Part shown: piece by piece, positions 1 to 5,736 of the stretch
Layout: each line of letters opens with the position of its first letter
Numbering within the stretch: position 1 is the stretch's first letter
Origin: Bacteroidota bacterium
Lineage (GTDB): Bacteria > Bacteroidota > Bacteroidia > Chitinophagales > Saprospiraceae
Length of the DNA: 6,756 nucleotides
Assembly: GCA_029573365.1 (NCBI GenBank)
Contig: JAKQGD010000177.1
Span: 1 to 6,756, forward strand
Direction of reading: 5' to 3'
Position numbers and translations under genes: made by a program
Notes under the pieces: generated by a model
Seen by the model: the letters and a program-made list of their open reading frames with translations, nothing else
Told to the model about the DNA's origin: nothing
Databases searched by the model: none

Positions 1-63
1 TACCACAAGCAGAGTAGCGGTAAGGATCAGCAGTTTTGGAGTTGCTGTATATTTTAACATCAT
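1..63 (-). CDS. Start of an exported protein, 5' end only
   Basis: Only the first 21 codons are inside the window. They read MMLKYTATPKLLILTATLLV and one more V: a Lys near the start followed by a hydrophobic stretch, which looks like the start of a Sec signal peptide. No cysteine or cleavage site is reached, so lipoprotein or soluble periplasmic protein cannot be decided. Two ATG codons in a row (61-63 and 58-60) are possible starts. The reading frame is open to the window edge. It lies 45 nt after the stop of the upstream glucanase on the same strand with no terminator between, so it is probably co-transcribed. In glucan PULs of this type a GH3 beta-glucosidase or another exported glycosidase often follows, but nothing in these 21 residues shows that. 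Confidence 0.6.
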   Translation of the reverse strand, partial: MMLKYTATPKLLILTATLLVV

Positions 64-108
64 GACTTTAAATTTTATGGTCAAAAAATAATGATTCTGA
101 AACTCTAT

Positions 109-1497
109 CTATTTGGAGGCTGCCGGTAGACCTTCGAGCCATCCGCCGGTAAATCCTGCCTTTTTCAGGCCGCTGACTATGTAGGGATTTTTTTTCATCA
201 CCTCCCATATGAGCCCTGACTCGTGGTTTTGAATCATAAGGAGGATGGGGCCCTGGTCGATGCCCAGATAATCGGGATCAAACCAGCCATCGGGATTTTT
301 TTCGTCGCGGTAGGTCAGGTTAAAGGCGTCCTTAAAGCCATATTCGCCTACTAGGCGGTTATTCCAGGTATTCCACATGTGACTGAGACAGGCTTCTGAT
401 TCTGATGGGGTAAAGGCAATCGAGCCACCGGCAGCTGTGGGTGCTATGGTCCCGTCGTCGACTATCTGGATAGAAGCGGCTCCTCTGGCCCTGTAGTCAT
501 AAAACTGTCTTGTAATGCCATCGATTTGTTTTAGTGTATGAGCAGGACCATCACAGGCTGTCAGCCCCCAGCAGTCAGGACCGTATCCTTTCCAATTGAG
601 AGGATTGGATATACAATAGGCCCGGTTTGAAAGGGTGGCTTTTGTGGAATTGATAAAATAATCATCTCCACAGGCCCTCATAAAGCTGTCTCTTATGCCT
701 CTATAATCTATCCATATGTGGCTGTACTGATGACCAAAAAGTGGGTCAAACTGTACATTTTGCCGGCCATAAAAGGTGTCTCTTACATAGGTGTCACACC
801 ACTTGCTCCATGCATCGTCATGGATGGGATGTGTGGGTGAGCCCATAGCCATGATGATGAGTACCATGGCTTCGTTGTATCCTGACCACTGACTGTCTAT
901 AAAACCTTTTTCGGGGTGCCATCCCATGCTCATGATGCCATTGGATTTCATCATCCAGTTCCAGTCTACCCTCCTGTATAGGCTGTCAGCCACTGACCTT
1001 ATGCGGGTTTCCGCAGGATCATCACCGTCAAAATAACTCATGCAGCTCAGGACACCGGCCATAAGCAGTCCTGTATCTATAGATGAGAGCTCGACATTTT
1101 TAAACCTTGTAGCCTGATCCAGAGTCAGAAAGTGGTAAAAAAAGCCTTTGTAACCGCTGACTCCCGTACTGTCAGGGCCCTGAGGCAAATGCCAGAGATG
1201 TTCCAGAGTGTTTAGAACTCTGTGGGCACCTTCCTGCCGGGTGATATATTTATTTTCGATGCCGGCCAGATATGAACTGAGTCCAAAACCTGTGGCTGCA
1301 ATGCTCGAAAATGTCAAGGTTGGATACCGGTCCGGGATTTGAAAATTCGTCGTATCAGCTGTCTCCCAGAAATAATTAAAGGTACGTTTTTTTAGGTCCT
1401 GTCTGGAATACGGGACAATGGCAACTTTTGATTTTGTCTGGCATGATAAAAAAGAAACGATCAGTATAGAGGCGAGCCAAAAAGTCCGGTATTTCAT
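109..1497 (-). CDS. GH144-type glucanase lipoprotein, single domain
   Basis: This 462-residue protein fits the GH144 / PF10091 family ('glucoamylase family'), an (alpha/alpha)6-barrel whose characterised members hydrolyse beta-1,2-glucan by inversion. It begins with a lipoprotein signal: basic start, hydrophobic residues 6-17, then FLSC with the lipid cysteine at 19. The following QTKSK has no acidic residues, so it lacks the usual surface-export signal and may be periplasmic (inference). The catalytic domain fills about residues 35-455. Family-like motifs are TFNYFW (39-44), SSIDTGLLMAG (138-148, acid D141), GYNEA (E209), HIWIDYRG (D264), YGPDCWGLTACDGP (305-318), DDGTIAPTAA (347-356), YGFKDAFN (386-393) and IDQGPILLMI (413-422). 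D141, E209 and D264 are candidate active-site acids, not assigned. The start at 1497 gives a complete signal peptide; AGGAAG directly precedes the ATG. It sits 18 nt after a related GH144 gene, and the two share the C-terminal motif pattern, suggesting ancient paralogues. Substrate and endo or exo mode are unproven. Confidence 0.88.
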   Translation of the reverse strand: MKYRTFWLASILIVSFLSCQTKSKVAIVPYSRQDLKKRTFNYFWETADTTNFQIPDRYPTLTFSSIAATGFGLSSYLAGIENKYITRQEGAHRVLNTLEHLWHLPQGPDSTGVSGYKGFFYHFLTLDQATRFKNVELSSIDTGLLMAGVLSCMSYFDGDDPAETRIRSVADSLYRRVDWNWMMKSNGIMSMGWHPEKGFIDSQWSGYNEAMVLIIMAMGSPTHPIHDDAWSKWCDTYVRDTFYGRQNVQFDPLFGHQYSHIWIDYRGIRDSFMRACGDDYFINSTKATLSNRAYCISNPLNWKGYGPDCWGLTACDGPAHTLKQIDGITRQFYDYRARGAASIQIVDDGTIAPTAAGGSIAFTPSESEACLSHMWNTWNNRLVGEYGFKDAFNLTYRDEKNPDGWFDPDYLGIDQGPILLMIQNHESGLIWEVMKKNPYIVSGLKKAGFTGGWLEGLPAASK

Positions 1498-1515
1498 CTT
1501 CCTAGTGTTTGGATT

Positions 1516-3141
1516 TTAGAACGTAAATCCCAGTTTTTCAAGTCCTGAGCGGATATCCTGGTTTTTCATCAGCATATTCCACACTAGGCCAGATCTTTGA
1601 TTTTCTATCATGACCAGAATAGGTCCTTGATCTATAGCCAGATACGAATCGGCAAACCAGTTTCTGTCGAGGTCAAATGCATCTTTAAAGCCGTATTGTC
1701 CAAAGAGTCTGTCTCCTAGTTTGTAATAAAAAAATCGCATAGCTGCCATGGATTCTTCGAAGGTATAAGGTATCGATGACAATGCCGCTGTTGGCGAAAT
1801 GACTCCCTGGTCATTGGTAGGACTGTGGGCACTATACCCAAATTTATTGTCGCTGGCTGTAAGGCCCCAGCAATCAGGACCATAAGCGGTGTGATTTCCC
1901 GGATTGGCTTTACAGTATTCGTAATTTATGAGTGTGTGATTTATAACCTGAGTGTGATATTCTGCATATTCATCTTTTAGATACAGGGGATTTAAACCCA
2001 GAAAAGAATAGTGTGCAAAAAAAAGAGGGCCTCCTTTTTCGGGTCCCAGCGTGAGAGGATAGCCGTAGTAGGTGTTGCCGTTTTTCATGCCACCGCCAGA
2101 GGCCCATCCTTTCTGGTATACATCCTTGTCAATGGAGTAAGTCGGTGAAGCCGCAGCAAGCACATAAGTGATCAATGCCTCATTCCAGCCTTTGAGCTGA
2201 TGATTTTGCTGCCATCCGTAATTGGGAGACCAATGCCAGTAGAGGACTTTTTCTGTACCCTTGGTATGCCAGTTCCATTCTACGGTTTCCCAGATTTCTT
2301 TTATTTTTTGTCGGAGTTGGTTTTCGGATGTATCCGAATGGTCAAAATACTCTGATGCTGCCAGCAGGCCGGCTATCAGGTATGAGGTTTCCACGATGTC
2401 GCCTCCATTGTCTTTCTGGCTAAAAGGTATCGTCTTGCCCGTGACGCCATTTAGCCAATGGGGAAAAACTCCGTGAAATCTGTCCGCTTTTGTCAGGAGG
2501 AAGTCAGTAATCTTATGAAGCCTTTCGAGACCCTGCTGTCTGCTGATAAATCCGCGGTTTATGCCTACGATTATACCCATGATCCCAAAACCTGATCCAC
2601 CTGAAGTCACGAGATCTCCCGAACTGTTACGCTCCCTGGCCAATCCGGAAACAGGGTGACCAAAATCCCAGAAATAGCGGAATGTTTTGTCCTGAACCAG
2701 AGTCAGCAGTGAGTCATCGGAAATACGTGCAAATTTATCAGTCAGGTCGAGTACTGTGGTTAATGAAGCTGATATGCTGGAGCTGAGTGTACTGCCTTTT
2801 CTGGACCTGAGTTTATCCTGTACATTGAGGGTATACGTTGTTTGGTTTTTGAGTGCTGTTTTGGGTTTGATGACAAGGATACTGTCTTGATTATCAAGGG
2901 TAAAATCCAACTCTCTGGCAGTACCGTCGCCCATCAGGCTGACAGCTTCCGGTACAGAAGCAATATCCAAGGGCTCAGAAAAGCTGATTTTCATTTCGGG
3001 CAGCAGGCCGACATTTCTTTTGCTGTAGTTTTCTGTACCGTCTATGGTGTACCGGATAAAATTAAAATTAGCCGGTTCGGGGTCTTCCTTTTTGCATCCT
3101 GTAAGTGTCAGGACAAGGATAAAGATTGCTGCTTGCTTCAT
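1516..3141 (-). CDS. Ig-like domain plus GH144-type glucanase lipoprotein
   Basis: This 541-residue enzyme is longer than its neighbour because of an N-terminal domain. The signal peptide ends in LTGC (lipid cysteine 16) followed by KKEDPEP, which resembles the Lys plus two acidic residues surface-lipoprotein signal of Bacteroidota. Residues about 28-130 look like a bacterial Ig-like (Big_5-type) beta-sandwich, with the typical pattern KISFSEPLD (51-59), ILVIKPKTAL (88-97) and TYTLNV (102-107). The GH144/PF10091 catalytic domain follows from about 145 to the end: TFRYFWDF (153-160), GGDIVETSYLIAG (246-258; D248, E251), GWNEA (E321), AHYSFLGLNP (376-385), YGPDCWGLTASD (420-431), YGFKDAFD (483-490) and IDQGPILVMI (503-512). 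N384 occupies the column where the neighbouring paralogue has D264. The likely role is attack on beta-1,2-glucan, probably at the cell surface (inference). Family members can be endo- or exo-acting, and the sequence alone does not decide. The start at 3141 is the one that gives an intact signal peptide. An intrinsic terminator lies 15 nt upstream. Confidence 0.88.
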   Translation of the reverse strand: MKQAAIFILVLTLTGCKKEDPEPANFNFIRYTIDGTENYSKRNVGLLPEMKISFSEPLDIASVPEAVSLMGDGTARELDFTLDNQDSILVIKPKTALKNQTTYTLNVQDKLRSRKGSTLSSSISASLTTVLDLTDKFARISDDSLLTLVQDKTFRYFWDFGHPVSGLARERNSSGDLVTSGGSGFGIMGIIVGINRGFISRQQGLERLHKITDFLLTKADRFHGVFPHWLNGVTGKTIPFSQKDNGGDIVETSYLIAGLLAASEYFDHSDTSENQLRQKIKEIWETVEWNWHTKGTEKVLYWHWSPNYGWQQNHQLKGWNEALITYVLAAASPTYSIDKDVYQKGWASGGGMKNGNTYYGYPLTLGPEKGGPLFFAHYSFLGLNPLYLKDEYAEYHTQVINHTLINYEYCKANPGNHTAYGPDCWGLTASDNKFGYSAHSPTNDQGVISPTAALSSIPYTFEESMAAMRFFYYKLGDRLFGQYGFKDAFDLDRNWFADSYLAIDQGPILVMIENQRSGLVWNMLMKNQDIRSGLEKLGFTF

Positions 3142-3156
3142 GCCATCATTGAAAGT

Positions 3157-3191
3157 AAAAAAAGAAAAAGAGGAAGATTGCTCTTCCTCTT
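3157..3191 (-). terminator. Intrinsic terminator between LamG gene and GH144 pair
   Basis: Read on the minus strand, a perfect 10-bp stem AAGAGGAAGA / TCTTCCTCTT (3182-3191 and 3168-3177) closes a GCAA loop (3178-3181), a GNRA-type tetraloop. It is followed by a U-rich tail: three T, one C, then seven T, ending at 3157. This is the full layout of a Rho-independent terminator in the direction of the PUL genes. It begins 28 nt after the stop of the LamG gene and ends 15 nt before the start codon of the two-domain glucanase. The stem has only four G-C pairs, so partial read-through is plausible. It would then lower glucanase expression relative to the SusC/SusD/LamG genes rather than end the operon completely (inference). 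Confidence 0.8.
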
Positions 3192-3219
3192 ATGACATTG
3201 ATAAAAAACTACAGAACTA

Positions 3220-4068
3220 TTATCTTCCTGCGAGTTCGAGTTGATAGAGGGCACTAATTTCTGCATCAGTAAGAGCCTTGTTAAATACTCTCAACTCGTC
3301 GACCATACCGGTCATTGCTTTCTGCCATCCTTCAGGAGTACCTCCCGGTAGGTTTGTAGCCCACGCACCAATCAAAGGCTTAGTAGGCGTGTAGAAGTTA
3401 AGTGGACCTGTGGTACCTCTTTGTTCCCAATCCGGATTGCTTACTTTGACACCATCCACATAAATCTTGTAATTAGAAGTGGTTCCGTCCCATGTCATGA
3501 GCAATTGATGCCACTTATTGACACCTTTTGGAGTCTGAGCACCACCTTTTGAAGGCTCATTTCTGGAATCCTGCCATGAAGGGTTTCCATCCTTGTTTGT
3601 AACTACCAGACCTTTTACAATAAGGGTATCGTTTCCTGCTTTTTTCCATCCGGTTTCTGCAATGAGGTTGATGTTTCCTGCCCACTCATTGGGACGAGTC
3701 ATACCGAAAAACGATGTGGCTGCTGATCCGTTGTTGTCAAAATTTGCCCACAGAGATACAGACATGTTTGGAAGGCTGTTTAAAGCTGCAATTTCATTGT
3801 ATGCCAGATAGCCCTCAGCAAATTTTACTGCCTTGCCTTTTGCACCAGTGACAAAAGATGCATTAACCGTACTGGAAGGTGCGGCTCCTGATTTGTGCTC
3901 TTTGCCATCTCCTTCGAAAGCCCAGTGAGCAACAAGATTTGATGCAGCTACTTCGTCAGAATTGTTGAATCCTCCGATGGGTGGAAGGGTTTCGTCTTTC
4001 TTGCAGGATGAAATGCTCAGAACGAGACCGCCTGCCAATAGTAGAAATGAAAAGATTTTTGATTTCAT
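3220..4068 (-). CDS. LamG/concanavalin-fold surface lipoprotein
   Basis: This 282-residue protein is a predicted outer-membrane lipoprotein with one LamG-like jelly-roll domain (Laminin_G_3 / concanavalin A-like type). The signal peptide is hydrophobic over residues 6-19 and ends in SISSC (lipid cysteine 22). The next residues, KKDE, match the Lys plus acidic surface-export pattern, so it is probably displayed outside the cell. A short linker of about 20 residues precedes the domain (about 45-278). Typical strand motifs are LVAHWAFEGDG (45-55), MSVSLWANF (102-110), KWHQLLMTWDG (185-195), YKIYVDGVKV (200-209) and the closing segment MVDELRVFNKALTDAEISAL (255-274). No GH16-like ExDxE catalytic motif is seen, so binding is more likely than hydrolysis. 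Its place directly after SusD is where SusE/SusF-type surface glycan-binding proteins usually sit, so a glycan-capture role is inferred; the ligand is unknown. The gene is separated from SusD by 120 nt and from the next gene by a terminator. Confidence 0.82.
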   Translation of the reverse strand: MKSKIFSFLLLAGGLVLSISSCKKDETLPPIGGFNNSDEVAASNLVAHWAFEGDGKEHKSGAAPSSTVNASFVTGAKGKAVKFAEGYLAYNEIAALNSLPNMSVSLWANFDNNGSAATSFFGMTRPNEWAGNINLIAETGWKKAGNDTLIVKGLVVTNKDGNPSWQDSRNEPSKGGAQTPKGVNKWHQLLMTWDGTTSNYKIYVDGVKVSNPDWEQRGTTGPLNFYTPTKPLIGAWATNLPGGTPEGWQKAMTGMVDELRVFNKALTDAEISALYQLELAGR

Positions 4069-4108
4069 TAAATGAAAATTTTTAGTGTGAAAGAAAAGAA
4101 TTTTTGTA

Positions 4109-4128
4109 TGTTAATTACCTGATTAACA
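4109..4128. repeat. 7-bp inverted repeat in SusD-LamG gap
   Basis: The 120-nt gap between the SusD and LamG genes (4069-4188) is strongly AT-rich. It contains a perfect inverted repeat TGTTAAT-TACCTG-ATTAACA with 7-bp arms and a 6-nt spacer. The arms hold only one G-C pair each and no uninterrupted T-run follows on the minus strand, so it is a poor terminator. It could be a weak RNA hairpin that slows RNA processing or decay, or a binding site for a dimeric regulator. The same gap also holds two copies of TTTATTAAA at 4131-4139 and 4170-4178, 39 nt apart. No convincing Bacteroidota promoter (TTG about 19-21 nt before TAnnTTTG) is visible in the gap. Short AT-rich repeats like these can arise by chance. 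Confidence 0.35.
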
Positions 4129-4188
4129 ATTTTATTAAACAAGATTGCAGGATTAAAGTTTATACTGAATTTATTAAAATGCTCCATG

Positions 4189-5724
4189 TCAGTAACCCGG
4201 ATTTTGTGTCAGCCTGCCACCGCTTAGTTCGATCTGAAGGGCAGGTACAGGCAGGAGTTCATGTTTGCCCTTGACGAAGTTTTTACCGGCTGCCTGCATA
4301 ATCTCAGCAGCTCTGCCCTGCCTGACGATGTCAAAAAACCTGTCGTGCTCCATGGCCAGTTCATACCGCCTTTCCTTCCATATGGCTTCCCTGAGTGGCT
4401 GGCCTCCGGCAACGGCCGAATCTGTGAGGCCGGCCCTGTTTCTGATCAGGTTCAGGTTTGATAAGGCCAGCCCCGGATTGTTGAGTTCATTGGCTGCCTC
4501 TGCCTGCATCAGCAATACATCACCATAGCGGAGTATGTGTATATTCTTCTGCTTATTGTCCCTGTTGCCGAGGAAAGGTTCTATGGTTTTAAGTTCGCTG
4601 TGATATGCTTTATAATTGTAAAAATAATTTTCAATAGAATCCTTGCTCGGAATCCTGTATCCGTCATAGAGTATGGTGCCTTTATGGGTACCTGAATCGT
4701 CAATTTTAATGACTGTGGAATTGACCCTGATGTCTCCCGGCTCATAGCTGTTGACCAACTCACGTGTAGGATTGCAAAAGCCAAATCCCAGGTCTGTCCA
4801 GCCTCCTTTGCCTCCTACCCTCGGGCCCTGCCATACACAGTAACCTCTAACACCATAATCCGTATTGTTAAACACGCCGGTCTGAATTTCGAATACCGAC
4901 TCCATGGAATTGTCGCCTTCAAAACGCCATATCTTTTCATACTTGTCAAGCAATGCATACTGGCCGCTTGATACGACCTGCGAGGTGAGGTCCAGCACTT
5001 TTTGCCAGTCTTTCCTGTACAAGTACACTTTGGCAAGCATGGCCTGTGCCATACCTTTATTGACACGACCCTTTTGTGTGGCATTTCTGAAGGGCGTGTT
5101 GTCCGCTGCAAACGAAAGGTCATCGATGATGATACCATAGATTTCGTCGACAGATGCCCTGGTCTGGAACTTGTCGTCCTTATTGGCGTCGTCGGCACTT
5201 TCGGGTACACGAAGCACTGCGGGCACTCCACCGTACCATCGCACGAGGTTAAAGTAGTAGTAACCGCGTAAAAATCTGACTTCACCTATCCAACGCTTAC
5301 GGGTCGCCTCATCTACTCCGGCTGTCTCCAGGGCTTTGAGGGCCTGATTGCATTTGGCTATAGCCGAATAGTGGCCACTCCAGAGTGAGCCTGTAAATAT
5401 ATTGGTGGGCGAATGGAGGAAGTTGTCCAGGTCACCAATGATGCCTATCTGATCGCTGGCTGTACTGCCTTTGTCTGCATCATCTGACATAATATTGGTG
5501 ACGGAGATGTAGGCAATACCGTGGGTGTCACCTGCCCCGAAAGCATCTCCTGAAATAAGTGTGTTGTAGACTCCGGTCACCAGGTTTTCGGCCAGCGAAG
5601 GGTCTGTGGCTGCCGTACCTTTGCCCTGAACAGGTACGTCAAGAAAATCCGAACTGCAGGCACTCAGGCCGAGGAACAAGGCAGACAATAACGGCAGCTT
5701 TATAAATTTTATTTGTTTGCTCAT
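4189..5724 (-). CDS. SusD-type glycan-binding outer-membrane lipoprotein
   Basis: This 511-residue protein has the usual length and order of a SusD/RagB family member. These are surface lipoproteins that form the lid of the SusC transporter and bind the incoming glycan. The signal peptide (hydrophobic 9-20) ends in LSAC, lipid cysteine 23, followed by SSDFLDVPVQG, a classic SusD N-terminus. The N-terminal SusD-like half (about 25-240) contains the helical segment WIGEVRFLRGYYYFNLVRWY (145-164) with GGVP directly after it. The C-terminal SusD/RagB half (about 275-511) contains LRYGDVLLMQAEAANEL (398-414), NLIRNRAGL (425-433), WKERRYELAMEHDRFFDIVR (449-468), and the family-typical end HELLPVPALQIEL...QNPGY. 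It starts 12 nt after the SusC stop codon, so the pair is surely co-transcribed. The match to the family is very strong; the ligand cannot be read directly, but the downstream GH144 enzymes suggest beta-1,2-glucan or its oligosaccharides. Confidence 0.96.
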   Translation of the reverse strand: MSKQIKFIKLPLLSALFLGLSACSSDFLDVPVQGKGTAATDPSLAENLVTGVYNTLISGDAFGAGDTHGIAYISVTNIMSDDADKGSTASDQIGIIGDLDNFLHSPTNIFTGSLWSGHYSAIAKCNQALKALETAGVDEATRKRWIGEVRFLRGYYYFNLVRWYGGVPAVLRVPESADDANKDDKFQTRASVDEIYGIIIDDLSFAADNTPFRNATQKGRVNKGMAQAMLAKVYLYRKDWQKVLDLTSQVVSSGQYALLDKYEKIWRFEGDNSMESVFEIQTGVFNNTDYGVRGYCVWQGPRVGGKGGWTDLGFGFCNPTRELVNSYEPGDIRVNSTVIKIDDSGTHKGTILYDGYRIPSKDSIENYFYNYKAYHSELKTIEPFLGNRDNKQKNIHILRYGDVLLMQAEAANELNNPGLALSNLNLIRNRAGLTDSAVAGGQPLREAIWKERRYELAMEHDRFFDIVRQGRAAEIMQAAGKNFVKGKHELLPVPALQIELSGGRLTQNPGY

Positions 5725-5736
5725 GGCTGGGATTTT

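Noticed and set aside
64..108. Possible promoter before the gene at 1-63 (minus-strand TATTTTTTG)
   Set aside because: It resembles the Bacteroidota -7 box TAnnTTTG but has one base too many between TA and TTTG, and no TTG is seen at the right distance upstream. Operon read-through is simpler.
109..3141. True glucoamylase (GH15) activity, as the old family name suggests
   Set aside because: The motif set fits PF10091/GH144 rather than GH15. GH144 has the same general barrel type, and its tested members act on beta-1,2-glucan.
109..3141. One enzyme gene split by a frameshift into two reading frames
   Set aside because: Each frame has its own start, lipoprotein signal, complete catalytic domain and C-terminal motif, so these are two whole paralogues.
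2842..3195. Plus-strand open frame of 117 codons opposite the start of the two-domain glucanase
   Set aside because: It lies antisense to the signal peptide and Ig-like region, runs through the terminator hairpin, and shows no family motif.
3192..3219. Possible separate promoter for the glucanases (minus-strand TAGTTCTG)
   Set aside because: It has one mismatch to TAnnTTTG and no convincing -33 element, and its transcript would still pass through the terminator.
3220..4068. GH16 laminarinase-like enzyme instead of a LamG binding protein
   Set aside because: The fold class is similar, but the ExDxE catalytic signature of GH16 is not present and the strand motifs fit LamG.
4904..5271. Plus-strand open frames of 78 and 89 codons within the SusD gene
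   Set aside because: Antisense shadows of a strongly supported gene; the encoded sequences show no domain or signal peptide of note.
4815..5285. Minus-strand open frame of 156 codons inside the SusD gene
   Set aside because: It overlaps the SusD frame completely, is rich in Arg, Ser and Thr as a frame-shadow would be, and has no recognisable motif. The SusD frame is clearly the real one.
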